A stretch of DNA of 64,000 nucleotides from Sphaerolaimus hirsutus (Eukaryota; Nematoda; Chromadorea; Monhysterida; Sphaerolaimidae). Below, one piece after another: positions 48,319 through 58,607 of this stretch. The translations under genes and the position numbers were made by a program. Where the stretch lies: the NCBI GenBank assembly GCA_964036195.1, contig OZ038450.1, positions 18,664,701 to 18,728,700 of the forward strand, read 5' to 3'. How positions within the stretch are numbered: position 1 is the first letter of the stretch; each line of letters starts with the position of its first letter. The notes beneath the pieces are model-generated. The model did not search any database. It had not been told where the DNA came from and was given only the letters and a program-made list of their open reading frames with translations.

Positions 48319-49561
48319 CACACAGTGGGCGGAGCCTGCAAGCAAGCTGCTTTCAGGGGGCAGTCCCAGATTCTGTTAACTGCAAAGTAAGATGTCAAAT
48401 GTCATGCAGTGTCAATTATCATGACAAATGCAACATAAAGTGTCAATTGTCACGCAAATTACAGTAATAAAATATTATTTTATTGATTGACATGACATTT
48501 GACATTTGAGATTTGACATTTTAAGTTACACTGTACATGGTCTGGAATTGGCACCAGCTGGCTCTGTTTGGACATGTTTGCTGTGGTCTGGAATTGGCAT
48601 CAGCTGGCTCTGTTTGGACATGTTTGCTGTTGTCTGGAATTAGCACCAGCTGGCTCTGTTTGGACATGTTTGCTGATTCATTTGTTTAGACAGGCAGGGC
48701 TTTGTGTGAAATTGTAGGAATACCCTCCCTAAGTCAGCTTGTGTGTGTTGGATTTTTTGGCAGCGGCCCAAGCCTTACGCCCCTATAAGTATTAGGAGGA
48801 AGCAAGTGTATACCGAGTGGAGCACATACTTTCGATGCGCAGAAACCAACCATAATTTAATGAATAAAATCTTGTAATAAATTTGTAATTAACTATTCCA
48901 TAGTAAATACCTAATATTAGGTGAACAATTGTAAAAATTTTGGTTCACTATTCAGATCGGTTATGGTAGGTTTCCATATTAAGTGTCCGCGGAGTATATG
49001 TTTCACACTCACACCACTGCCCGCGGTTTGAATGTTCTGAACTAGCTGTTCCGATACGTGGTGGCTCAGATTGTATAGAAAAATTCTAATATTGTCAAGA
49101 AAAATATTGTCAATTTTTTTAATTATGAAAATTGTATTAGTATAAAGCCGAGATTACAGCTCAGCCTGATTTTGATGTAAAATGACAACGTAAAATGATG
49201 TCGTAAAATTAATTACATGACTGTGGATGATGCTACAGGTCTACAATTTTTTATGGATAATATATGTATCAAGACCTTAATCGTGTTCAATACTGAGTGT
49301 TATCAGCCATAGCTTGAGCGAATTTAAAAATTCATTTTTTTTTCATTTTACGTCATCATTTTATGTCACGGAACTAATTTTACATTTCATGTCAATGATT
49401 GCATGCAACCATTTACATAACATGTAAAATTAGTTTCCTGGCAAAAAGATGATGATGTAAAATGAAAAAATTGGATTTTTCAATTCATTCTAGCTGTGGC
49501 TGACAACGCTGAGTATTGGACACAATTAAGGTATTGATACATAAATATATTATCCATAATA
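48319..49561. repeat. Non-satellite spacer, copy B of the 8400-bp duplication
   Basis: It differs from 39919-41161 at only about six places, for example GCATGCAAGC versus GCAAGCAAGC and TTTACTTTACAC versus TTTAAGTTACAC. It contains the 46-bp triplet (48539-48676), the MITE (48809-48998) and the left arm plus most of the right arm of a foldback. Confidence 0.9.
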
Positions 49562-49666
49562 AATTGTAGACCTGTAGCATCATCCACACTCACATAATTA
49601 ATTTTATGACATAATTTTACGTCATCATTTTACATCAAATTCACGCTGAGCTGTAATCTCTGTTTA
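49143..49666. mobile_element. Foldback element, TTACAGCTCAGC family, complete
   Basis: TAAAGCCGAGATTACAGCTC on the left pairs with GAGCTGTAATCTCTGTTTA on the right; the centre is near 49404. The last about 105 bp (49562-49666) are absent from the duplicate at 40743-41161. Confidence 0.82.
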
Positions 49667-49668
49667 AT

Positions 49669-49830
49669 GGCCCCACACACGCTAGTTGACATCGACACCA
49701 AATGTCAACTGGTTACATTCCTAATTCAAAGATTGCGTTTGAATGTCATTGATCCACTTGTCAGCAAGCTTTGAATTGGTATCAGCACCAGTTGACATTT
49801 GGTGTCGATGTCAACTAGCATGGGTGGGCC
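49669..49830. mobile_element. Foldback MITE, CACACGCTAGTTGACA family
   Basis: GGCCCCACACACGCTAGTTG and CAACTAGCATGGGTGGGCC are the ends. ACATCGACACCAAATGTCAA and its complement continue the arms to a central AAGCTTTGAATTGG region. Confidence 0.85.
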
Positions 49831-49837
49831 CATTAAA

Positions 49838-50092
49838 TAGATATTTCAGAATGGGTTGACACACACTAGTTGATATAACTAAATTCAAGTAAATTTTGGT
49901 TAATTATGTGATTTTAATCATTCTATGTAATATCATTCTATCATTCTAAGTTCAGTTAAATTTATATCGCGATTTATATTATTTTAACTTATTGTTCCTG
50001 TTAAGTATGATACTTTAAAAAAATGTTTGTTTTATATAGTTGTCACGAATTTGCGATGTCAACTAGTGTGCGGGCCCATTCTGAAAAATCTA
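49838..50092. mobile_element. Diverged MITE related to the CACACGCTAGTTGACA family
   Basis: TAGATATTTCAGAATGGGTT on the left pairs with GGGCCCATTCTGAAAAATCTA on the right, with ACACACTAGTTGATAT and GATGTCAACTAGTGTGC inside. The centre is AT-rich and unlike the shorter copies. Confidence 0.65.
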
Positions 50093-50164
50093 TTTATTAT
50101 ACTCATGCAATTTTGATAAGTTTAATTTTTCGGAATACAAAAATCTGAGCCATCATGTATCATA

Positions 50165-50337
50165 GGGCCCACACACGCTAGTTGACATCGACACCAAATG
50201 TCAACTGGTGCCGATCCCAATTCAAAGCTTGCGTTTCAACGTCGTTCGTTGGCTCGTCAGCAAGCTTTGAATCGGTATCGGAACCAGTTGACATTTGGTG
50301 TCGATGTCAACTAGAGTGTGGGGGGCCATTATGGCCA
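50165..50337. mobile_element. Foldback MITE, CACACGCTAGTTGACA family
   Basis: GGGCCCACACACGCTAGTTG and CTAGAGTGTGGGGGGCC are the ends. It is very similar to 49669-49830, including GACACCAAATGTCAACTGG and CAAAGCTTGCG with its complement. Confidence 0.85.
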
Positions 50338-51433
50338 TTTCACAACATTCAAACCCCAGTGGAGTGACACATGCGAACTAACGGTTGAATTCCCACGTTT
50401 TTGGGCCAACCTGTATTTGGTGCGGGGCGCTGTTTTTCGATGCATTGAACTTGGAGGAAAGAGGCCCCCAAATACATCCATATCGATTGGCGCACCGCAC
50501 TGATTTTTGCACGTTCAGCGTTCGGAACGTTTTGAAATCCGCTGAATCTGAAACGATTTTTGCAAAGTCGGAACTAGGGATGGGTAGCGCTTTTAAAAAA
50601 AACGCGGCGTTTTTTTAAAAAAGCACAAGGGTTTCAGCACTTTAGAAAAAGAGAGCAGACAAAATTTTGTATTATGTAGTCAGGTATTATGCAATTTTTT
50701 GCGCACAATCTAATATGTGCGTGCACAATATCCAGCCAATGTGTCTCCACATACTTCTACAGAGGAAACATCAGTCTCATGTATTAGCCTTCTCTTATAA
50801 CTTTATTTAAGCACTATTTCATGCCTAATCTCACTTGAAATTCGTGAATCGTGAAAATTTGACAAATGGCGATTTACATAACGAGCCAACATTAAAAGTG
50901 GATTTTTTTGGCAGAAATGACCACTTATAATGTTATTCAATGGCTTCACAGCCATTCTATGGTAATGTATAGCATCACAACTAGGGCTCGAAACTCCATT
51001 TTTTTCAAACTCGAGTTCGAGTCGCAACCCCAAATTTTTTCCGGTCGAGTCGGCGAGTCGAGTCAGGCAAGACACTGAAAAGTCGAGTCAAGTCTGGCAA
51101 AAATTTCGAGTCTCAAGTCGAGTCGGATGCATTACTTTTTGGTATGACCCTTGCAGAAATTTTTGATACTGGTTTCTCTTCCAATTTTTTCACACACACT
51201 TAATGAAGTCTTAATGCCAACAGTTCATTTAAATATCAAGATAACACAAAAATAGAACTTTTTATCACTCATGTTGCTACAAATAAAGTTGCAAAAATAA
51301 AATCAGCCTACGGATGGATAATTAACATCTTTTACAGCATTTTTTTGGATCAGTGCCAACATTGTGCAATGTATTTGAGGTGGTGTTTATATCATGGATG
51401 GTGTGCGTATTTTCATTATGTAGAATTGTATGG
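50338..51433. other. Clustered left ends of several elements; no gene
   Basis: Three left ends follow one another without clear right partners: GGCGCACCGCACTGAT (about 50490, 187-bp MITE family), TAGGGATGGGTAGCGC (50575, hAT-like, with body words shared with 20217-20858 up to about 50980), and TAGGGCTCGAAACTCC (50982). The last is followed by a GAGTCGAGTC/CGAGTCAAGTC array to about 51130. The remainder is unassigned. Confidence 0.5.
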
Positions 51434-51683
51434 TATACTCAGCGGACATGATACTCTGCCATCGCACTCATTTATGTCTCACGTTGGAACCGTGCCAATG
51501 GTGATAAAGCATGCGATTTTGTATAAAATATGAAAAAAATCATTGTTGTGAATAAGCTAACGTTTAGCATTAGAACACCGATTACTTCTTTCAACTTTTT
51601 CTTTCAAAATCGCATGCGTAATAAATCGTTGGATCGCTTCCAGCGGGAACCACGCGTGCAGGGTGTAAAGTAACTGGAGTATA
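51434..51683. mobile_element. 250-bp MITE, TATACTC...GAGTATA family, copy a
   Basis: TATACTCAGCGGACATGATA on the left, with CTCTGCCATCGCAC inside, and CCACGCGTGCAGGGTG then GTAACTGGAGTATA on the right. The body has GCATGCGATTTT and AAATCGCATGCG as an inner inverted pair. Three more copies are at 53238, 60387 and 61432. Confidence 0.82.
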
Positions 51684-51852
51684 ACAAGAAATTTGAGTTT
51701 TAACACCATTCAATACATACGTCAAGCCAATCACAATATATCACACATGTGGTATGGAAATGCGCGCTAGCGCAAAATTTTTGAAAAATATGTTAAAAAG
51801 TTCATATCAAAATTGATTTTTTAGGACAGTATTCAATGGAAACCCCGACTCG

Positions 51853-52070
51853 AAATGGCGCCAAAGAAAAGGGCGCCAAGCGCCAATGGCGCCATGGCGC
51901 TGGCGCCCTTTGGCGCCATTAAAGGGCGCCAACGCCGGCTGCCTGGCGCCCTTATTTCGAATGGCGCCATGGCGCCCTTGGCGCTTGGCGCCATTTTTAC
52001 TGGCGCCTATTTGGCGCCCGGCGCCATTGTTTTGGATGGCGCCAGAAATGGCGCCAAAATTTCGCGAATA
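51853..52070. repeat. GGCGCC-rich cluster
   Basis: About 20 GCGCC/GGCGC words, many as TGGCGCCA palindromes, occur in 218 bp with AAGCGCCAATGGCGCC and GGCGCTTGGCGCC. The composition equals the ends of the GGCGCC-type hAT elements. No TAGTGATGG TIR flanks it, so it is probably a remnant. Confidence 0.6.
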
Positions 52071-52331
52071 AACGTGACCAAACAGGACATTTTTGAACAT
52101 CTTATCGTAGACCGTTACACAAAACACTCAATGTACCGTATTTCCTAGAAATACCCCCTCGAATTAACCCCCCGCCCTCGCCCCCTCGAATTACCCTCAG
52201 GTTTTTTTGAGTTGAGTAAAAGATTACCCCCTCTTTTGAAATACCCCCATCTGGAATAAGGTACATCATGTACACAATGTAATCGATGCCTATATGCATC
52301 ACAGCCACATGACTAGTTTGTGTAGCCATCT

Positions 52332-53222
52332 TAGTGATGGAATGGCGCCATGGCGCTGGCGCCATTTGAGGGCGCCAAAGGGCGCCGCGCCATGGCGCCA
52401 TTGGCGCTTGGCGCCCTTTTTCTGTGGCGCCCTTGGCGCCTGGCGCCCACTTTCTGAAAGGCGCCATGGCGCCCTTTCTCCGTGGCGCCCTTGGCGCCTG
52501 GCGCCCTGCCCTAAAAGGGCGCCAAAATGGCGCCAGCATGGTTTCAAGGTGAGTGCTGCGTGAATGAATAAAAAAGAAAAAAACGGGTATGTGAATGATC
52601 AAAATTCACTGGAAAATAGACAAAGTGGTGTGAGTGGATGTATATGTTTCATCCAATTTTTATCAGATGCGTGTAACGGATCAGAAGCTGAGCACGATAG
52701 ACCGGTGAACTCGCAAACTCGTAAATCGACGGATTAAAATTATCGGAATCCCGTTGTCGTCCGCTTCAAGAAAACATATATTGGAAAATCTATTTGATGT
52801 GCATTCATTGTTTTGTCGAATGAGAATTTTCAAAGTGTTTGAAGTGAATATCACGTGTGAGTACGGTTTTTGCACAAAAGTTTGTTGCTAGTCTCATTTT
52901 TGCTGATTACATCCTGGAGAACATGAATAAAGAAGTGAATGTGTGCACTACAGTGCTGGAGATGCATTTTTAGCACACGCAGGGTATTCTACGCGCTTTT
53001 TTATTCTGGCGCCATTGGCCCTTCTTTTCAATTGGCGCCATGGCGCCCTTGGCGCTTGGTGCCCTCTTTCCGTGGCGCCCTTGGCGCCTGGCGCCCACTT
53101 TCCGAATGGCGCCATGGCGCCCTTGGCGCTTGGCGCCCTTTTTCTGTGGCGCCCAGTTTCCGAATGGCGCCATGGCGCCATTGGCGCCTGGCGCCCTTTT
53201 TTCTGGCGCTTTTCCATCACTA
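52332..53222. mobile_element. hAT-like non-autonomous element, TAGTGATGGAA / GGCGCC family, copy 1
   Basis: The left TIR is TAGTGATGGAATGGCGCCA. The right end reads TGGCGCTTTTCCATCACTA. The TSD AGCCATCT is exact (52324-52331, 53223-53230). Both subterminal zones (about 200 bp each) are crowded with GGCGCC palindromes. The centre (52540-52960) is AT-rich and shares sequence with 63350-63700 (GTTTCAAGGTGA, ATTCACTGGAAA, TGTTTCATC, GATCA/GAAGCTGAG), possibly a relic of transposase coding DNA. Long frames such as 52102-52602 translate only the GCGCC repeats. Confidence 0.9.
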
Positions 53223-53237
53223 AGCCATCTACGTTGA

Positions 53238-53487
53238 TATACTCGGCGTACGTGATACTCTGCCCTCGCACTGATTTATGTCTCGTGTTGGAAGCGTGCC
53301 AATGATTATTAAATCATGCGATTTCCGTAAAAATATGAAAAAAATTCATCGATGTGAATATGTTAATGAATAACATTATAACGACAATCAATTTTGTCAT
53401 CTTTTTATGAAACTCGGACGCGTTAATCATCGTTGGCACACTTCCAGCGGGGACCACACGTGCAGGGTGTAAAGTAACCGGAGTATA
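53238..53487. mobile_element. 250-bp MITE, TATACTC...GAGTATA family, copy b
   Basis: The ends are TATACTCGGCGTACGTGATA and GTAACCGGAGTATA. CTCTGCCCTCGCACTGATTT and CCACACGTGCAGGGTG lie just inside. It lies 15 bp from the hAT-like element, inside the same disrupted MITE. Confidence 0.85.
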
Positions 53488-53679
53488 CATCTACCTAACT
53501 ATATCCTGTTTTGTCACTTTTATTACCAGTTTTGGGTATGTAAAAGCCCATCTTTACTACGATACGATTTGCCTCGGAAATTTTATGGGGAAATAATATA
53601 ACCACCCCTCGAATCACCGCCCCCTCGAAATTTGCACTCTGAAAAAAATCCCCTGTAGGTATTTCGAGGCAATATGGTA

Positions 53680-53852
53680 TAGCTGCGATGTAAATTGGCC
53701 GCCATTAAAACATCATGTTCATTGCAAACATGATGTATGTACCTTATTACAGATGGGGGGTGTTGAGTGGGGTTTTTTTTTCCCCAGATCTCTCAGACCA
53801 AGGGTATTTCTAAGTGGGGTTAATTCAAGGGGTGTTTGGAGGAAATACGGTA
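53680..53852. mobile_element. Right half of a CCGTATTTCCTCG-family MITE
   Basis: TAGCTGCGATGTAAATTGG and ATGATGTATGTACCTTATTA match the second half of copies at 41-485 and 21438-21867. It ends GGTGTTTGGAGGAAATACGGTA. The left half is missing. Confidence 0.6.
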
Positions 53853-53899
53853 ACATATTGCTCTTCTAAAAAGCTTCTGTTATGATATACGTGCTTAAA

Positions 53900-54073
53900 T
53901 AGTGACTTTTATCGTTGGCGCCACTTTGGCGCCCGGCGCCCTTTCTTCTGGCGCCCTTTGGCGCCTGGCGCCATTTTCTCTGGCGCCCTTTGGCGCCCGG
54001 CGCCATTATTTTGAATGGCGCCATGGCGCCATTGGCGCCTGGCGCCATTTTTCCTGGCGCTTTTCCATCACTA
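53900..54073. mobile_element. Short GGCGCC hAT-like element (uncertain left end)
   Basis: The right end TGGCGCTTTTCCATCACTA matches the GGCGCC family exactly. The left may be TAGTGACTTTTATCGTTGGC at 53900. The flanks TGCTTAAA and ACTGCGGC do not match, so this may be a truncated copy. It is filled with TGGCGCCCGGCGCC words. Confidence 0.6.
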
Positions 54074-54155
54074 ACTGCGGCTATGACGTCAGGATGGAGT
54101 GGTTCCTCCGGAAAAATGTAGGCTGTAATGTCACCCGAGTATACTATCCTGACAG

Positions 54156-54968
54156 CAGAGTTGTTAGAATTACTGAACTTTTTTAAAAGTATATGTAAAC
54201 GTAAAGTATTTATTTTTTACTCACCACAAAGTATCGAAAACGTAAAATACTTATTTTTTACTTGTACGCACGCGTAAATGTGAGAACAAAATTTTTTTCC
54301 CATTAAAATGCAAAAGCGAGCACTTTTCTTCATAGAATATGTAGAACTGGGTACGTTTTTGAAATACAACCCTCAAAATGGCCCTACGAATAAAATAATT
54401 GACCCCCTGTCGAAAGCCCCTCCCCCCAAATTGAACGTAAATGGAACGTAAATATTAAAACCTTCAGTTTGTGTTCTGTGAAATGCAGAACACATGTTTT
54501 AACAATGACCAAGTCACGTTAGAACAGGGTATATACCATCTATATTTACATATTACATATATATGTAAGTCAATAAAAAACTCTTATACATGGAGCTTGT
54601 TGTCGCATGTTTATACCTCAGCATATGTTACAAAGAACGAATTAGTGCTTAAGAGTTCTGAAAAATTCTGGCAAAATAAAAAAAACCCTCGAAATACCCG
54701 CCCTTGTTTAACTCCCCTCAAAATTTTCACTATAATACAATCACTCCCAGGGGTATTTCGAGGAAATATAGTAAATTGCAGCGTAGTCACCTTATAAATA
54801 TGTGCCAAATTGAATTCACAGAAATACATTTTCTTTACGCGTATGCCTCAAAAATGTACGCGTACATGTGAGTACGTTACTTTTTTTTCAAGTATATGTA
54901 AACGTATTTACCGCGTACTCGCGTACGCGTATTTTTCGAGTAAACGTACATACCTTTTAACAACTCTG
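54156..54968. mobile_element. hAT-like non-autonomous element, CAGAGTTGTTAAAA family, copy 2
   Basis: The ends are CAGAGTTGTTAGAATTACTG and ACCTTTTAACAACTCTG. The TSD CCTGACAG is exact (54148-54155, 54969-54976). Subterminal GTAAACGTAAAGTATT and GAGTAAACGTAC units match the copy at 591-1719. A MITE (about 54478-54773) lies inside. Confidence 0.88.
54478..54773. mobile_element. CCGTATTTCCTCG-family MITE, decayed, nested
   Basis: GCAGAACACATGTTTTAAC and TCACGTTAGAACAGGGTATA match the copies at 27951 and 55700. The right end reads GTATTTCGAGGAAATATAGTA. The left TIR is not clear, so the start is approximate. Confidence 0.55.
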
Positions 54969-54976
54969 CCTGACAG

Positions 54977-55699
54977 GTCGTACTTAAGCAAACTCTTTAT
55001 AAACTTAATCGTTAAATGCCCTCCGTCTCCACAAGTTTCCTTTTTATCTTTCATTTTATGCACACTCATACAGCCAGCTGTTGTAAAATTATTATTGCTT
55101 TCATGATGTTCTTTTACCGCGTATTGTGTACAAATTCTTCTGCATTCGAAATTAGATGATAGTTCATAAGTTACAAAAACTTAGGACACTAGGATGATAT
55201 TCTAGAAGTGAGCTCCACTTGATTGGCTAATTAACAGCAGTGGACACTCAAAAGGTTTCCCACAGGTAGCCCACTAACGGTTAGTGCAATGGTTGGTATA
55301 GATGTCAGACCCTTTCGCTTAGTTGTGAATTTTCTTCACTGTGTGCTGGTAAAGGAGATGGCAATGGCTTTGGCAATGGCAGCGCTATGGACTTTTCTGA
55401 AGGAAACACCCTGTCAATTATCATGACGTAATTATTTATAAAATAATAATTGTTCAAGTGTAATTGTGAAAACAAAAAAAATATTTGTCTGTTGTATTTA
55501 CGTGACTCCGCCTTTTTCTGTTGAAAATATTTTTTGTGAAAGTGCAGAAGTGTGTCTCGTGTGAAGCAGATGTATTAAATTTTGTAAGTGTTTAAATAAG
55601 AAATAAAATTAAACGTGCACTTTCTAACTAATGGGTACCTATGTGGTTATGAAAGTGTCGCAATGCCATTGTGCTTTTTTATCTGTGTATTTTTCAGAA
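54977..55699. other. No gene recognised
   Basis: AT-rich. TAGTGCAATGG at 55283-55293 fits a Pol III A-box, but no B-box or tRNA fold follows. Nothing else is supported. Confidence 0.4.
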
Positions 55700-55898
55700 T
55701 ACCGTATTTTCTCGAAATACCCCCCAACTCGAAATTGCTGCGGTTTGTGATCCGGGAAACGCAGAACACACGTTTAAAACAATGACTGTGTTATGTTAGA
55801 ACAGGGTTTATACCGTCTATACCCACTCGTGTAACCCCCCTCAAAATTTCCACTCTGAAAAAATAACCCCCCGGGGGGTAATTCGAGGAAATACTGTA
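55700..55898. mobile_element. TA-flanked MITE, CCGTATTTCCTCG family, short type
   Basis: The ends are TACCGTATTTTCTCGAAATA and ATTCGAGGAAATACTGTA. The interior GCAGAACACACGTTTAAAAC and ATGTTAGAACAGGGTTTATA is the same as in the copy at 27951. Confidence 0.82.
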
Positions 55899-55904
55899 TG
55901 TCAT

Positions 55905-56225
55905 TATCAGGGTTAGTTTTAGTAAAATTCTTTTTACTAAAATTGTATTTTATTTTTATTAAAATTGTATTTTATTTTTATTTTATTTGTCAATTTTACA
56001 TTTTATTTTTATTTTATTATTCAATTTTTGATTTTATTTTTATTTTATTTTTATTTTTTATTGTAGTTTATGACCAGGATTGGTTTGAGTAAAATTCTTT
56101 TTACTAAAATTGTATTTTATTTTTATTTTATTCTTCAATTTTCCATTTTATTTTTATTTTATTCTTCAATTTTCCATTTTATTTTTATTTTATTTTTATT
56201 TTTTTCTGAGATTTTGCCAACCCTG
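55905..56225. repeat. TTTTATTTTTATTTT tract, duplicated
   Basis: Two related halves begin GGTTAGTTTTAGTAAAATTC (55911) and GGATTGGTTTGAGTAAAATTC (56076). Each continues with long T/A repeats broken by CAATTTTCCATTTT. The hydrophobic Phe/Ile/Leu-rich ORFs here are composition artefacts. A similar tract is at about 3290-3440. Confidence 0.75.
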
Positions 56226-56371
56226 GTCATTATTACATACGTGCTCGCACAAACATTTACCAAATGCAACACTTAGTGGCCGCGAAAAGAAGTCTATCCA
56301 ATGCTCTTCTGCATCACTTCCAACTGAGAGTTTTCCCCAACTGTTATTCCTATATCATATTGCATGCATTC

Positions 56372-56896
56372 CAGTGTTGGTAAAAACACCGAACGTTTTC
56401 AAAATTAACGGAAACGTAAAGTATTTTAGGTATTTTTACAAACCCTAGAGTACGAAAAATCGAATGTATTATAAAGGATTTTTACTTTTACTTTGCGTAA
56501 AAGCTGAGTAAAATACGTTTTCCTTGGAAAATGTAAAAGTAGGTTTTTTTCAATTCTGTGCTCAGAAAAATGTTAAAGATAGTAAAAGTAGGTTTTTCTG
56601 GAAAATGTTAAAGTGAGTATTCTTTTAATCAATAATTTGCGATGCAATTTCCGCAGCCATTTTGATTTAAGTTTTAAAAAGTTTTCCCGAACATGTATCT
56701 AATATTTAACCCAAGAACTTCTGCAGATAAATATTTTTTTTTTACTTACATGCATTGCGTCAATCTTTTGTGCCCCCATTGATTTTCTTAAATGTAGGTA
56801 CGTTGTCAATTTTTTCCAGCGGAAATGTAAACATGTTTATGCAGTACTCGAGTATACGTATTTTTCAGTAAACATAAATACTTTTCAACAACTGTG
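56372..56896. mobile_element. hAT-like element, CAGAGTTGTTAAAA family, diverged copy 3
   Basis: The ends CAGTGTTGGTAAAAACACCG and ACTTTTCAACAACTGTG resemble the family. Interior words such as GGAAACGTAAAGTATTTTAG, GAGTAAAATACGTTTT and GAGTATACGTATTTTTCAG match the other copies. The flanking 8-mers differ, so it is old or rearranged. Confidence 0.65.
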
Positions 56897-57158
56897 GCTT
56901 TGCCGCCAGTCTTGAGAAACTGGAATAATAAAAAGTAAAACACTTCCAATTACCAATTGTTTGCTGTAACGACAACGGAGAAATTGGTATACATACTGGG
57001 AAACCGTTTCTCACACAGTTTTCAAGTGAATATATCTATTAAAAAAAATACCAATGCATACTGTAATTTGAAGACTAAAGAGTGGATACGAGCTTGGACA
57101 CACGAAACACGACCTTAAGCGGAGTTCAAGCAATCGTTGCCAATGATATTTTTGATTG

Positions 57159-57349
57159 TACTCGGCGGACAGCACACCTAATATGAAAACCTACCATAAC
57201 CCATCTGAATAATGAGCCAAATTTTTTTACAGTTTTTTCATCATACTTTTTCGTTTTTACCATGGAATGATTAATCACGAAATCAATCACAAACTTTTAT
57301 TCATGAAATTATGGTAGGTTTTCATACTAGGTGTGCTGTCCGCCGAATA
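57159..57349. mobile_element. 191-bp MITE with about 40-bp TIRs, ACTCGGCGGACAGC family
   Basis: TACTCGGCGGACAGCACACC on the left and GGTGTGCTGTCCGCCGAATA on the right continue inward as ATGAAAACCTACCATAA and its complement. The TIR has only one or two changes over about 40 bp. Confidence 0.88.
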
Positions 57350-57519
57350 CCTGCGAATAACATCTTTAACATTTATTGACACCGTACATTTTTGAAGAGC
57401 TACCTGTCTAGAAGATGCCTACCCCAGCTGCGAACAACACGCCTATTGTGATCACATTTGGTGCGAAGTCTAATTTGCCCGATATTGTTTTACGGACAGC
57501 TCGATTCATTGTAGATACC

Positions 57520-57631
57520 TACCGTATTTCCTCGAAATACCCCCCAGGGGGTGATTGTTTCATAGTGGTCCCGAGAGGGGGGGGGGGGGGTTAAACGAGG
57601 GGGGGGGGGGGTATTTCGAGGAAATACGGTT
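57520..57631. mobile_element. 112-bp CCGTATTTCCTCG-family MITE, minimal copy
   Basis: TACCGTATTTCCTCGAAATA and TATTTCGAGGAAATACGGTT are nearly perfect inverted ends. The middle is CCCCAGGGGG, GGTCCCGAGAGGGG and runs of 11-14 G. It is the shortest member, essentially two ends. Confidence 0.85.
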
Positions 57632-57682
57632 TGTTTAATTAGATCTGTACCTAATTATAACAAGGGGCAACCCAAACCCAGT

Positions 57683-58010
57683 AAGTGTAAAGCAATGTGT
57701 CTAATTACATGTCATACAAAGTGTCAATTGCCATGTCAAACGTAACGTTAAGTGTCAAATGTCATGCAACGTGTCATTTGTCATGACAAATGTCAAGCAA
57801 AGTGTCAATTGTCATGACAAATGTCATGCAAAGTGTCAATTGTGTATCCAAATCTTATCTCTTTGTATATTTGGATCCAAGAAAAACATAAGATTTGGAT
57901 ACACAATAGATACTTTGCATAACAATTGACACTTTGTTTGACATTTGTGATGACAATTGACACTTTGCGTACCATCTTACATGACATTTGAGATTAACAC
58001 TTTACAGGCA
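57683..58010. repeat. Inverted repeat built from GTGTCAATTGTCATGACAAATGTCA words
   Basis: The left half repeats AAAGTGTCAATTGTCATGAC and AAATGTCATGCAAAGTGTC. The right half carries the complement (GACAATTGACACTTTG). The centre is a hairpin GTATCCAAATCTTAT...ATAAGATTTGGATAC (57845-57903). The words match the spacer segment at 39960-40130. Confidence 0.75.
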
Positions 58011-58558
58011 TGGAACTGCCCACCCTGCCCGACACAAATCGTGTATGATCGGCTGCCAGACGGTATCACATAGAATCGGGCGGCTGACAATCTCATATGC
58101 AATGAATCGGTCTCCCAAAAAAACTCGTCGGTCCAATTAGACATCATCCTTTGTCTCACCGTCTTATACCCCGACTATATGGAGCCTTGCGCCGTCATAA
58201 CTAAACGCGGTTCCAGTGAGATTCACCGCGCGCAAGATTTTGAGCAGGGGCGTGTTGCAAAAAACTTGCACATAGCACGGCTATATTCCCCGATTTATTC
58301 TTCACGATTTGCATAATGTAAACTCAAAACTGTAAAAAGAACTCTAAAAAGTACACAAGAGTATTAGTCGTTGAATGGCCATTGTTTTTGCTCTATTTTG
58401 CAACACACTCCAGGTGTGGTTGCGAAACCGTACCAACAGATTCTGTACTAAGCTGGGAATGATGGTCAGTAAATGTGACAAATGTGGTGTCTTGGGTTTG
58501 ACGCCTGATGTTTTTCACCCACTGCGTGAAATTCATTGCGATTTCACATATTGTGATT
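58011..58558. other. Unassigned; weak coding hints on both strands
   Basis: A minus-strand frame (57977-58159) and a plus-strand frame (58375-58620, with CDKC and CDFTYCDC Cys clusters before the foldback begins) look less repetitive than most. I found no matching splice sites and recognise neither. Confidence 0.25.
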
Positions 58559-58607
58559 GTAAACTGCGTTCGGATCAAGTCCGGCAGTCAGTTTCTGACC
58601 TGACTGC

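Larger units (their letters stand above)
52134..53679. mobile_element. TA-flanked MITE, CCGTATTTCCTCG family, split by two insertions
   Basis: TACCGTATTTCCTAGAAATA on the left and TATTTCGAGGCAATATGGTA on the right are the ends. Its core matches copy 1 (41-485) in reverse: ACTAGTTTGTGTAGCCATCT, then ATATCCTGTT, then TTACCAGTTTTGGGTA. The core is interrupted by a hAT-like element (52332-53222) and a 250-bp MITE (53238-53487). Without them it would be about 400 bp, the length of copy 1. Confidence 0.8.

Noticed and set aside
52102-52602. 166-codon minus-strand frame and other Arg/Ala/Pro-rich frames in GGCGCC blocks
   Set aside because: They are translations of GGCGCC arrays and cross the insertion boundary at 52332.
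54148-54976. Telomere-like repeats (GTAAACGTAA words)
   Set aside because: They lie inside an element with TIRs and an exact 8-bp duplication, not at a chromosome end.
55283-55330. tRNA or tRNA-derived SINE suggested by TAGTGCAATGG
   Set aside because: An A-box match only; no B-box GGTTCGANNCC and no cloverleaf pairing.
55898-56448. Membrane-protein-like Phe/Ile/Leu-rich frames
   Set aside because: They come from TTTTATTTTTATTTT repeats in several frames at once.
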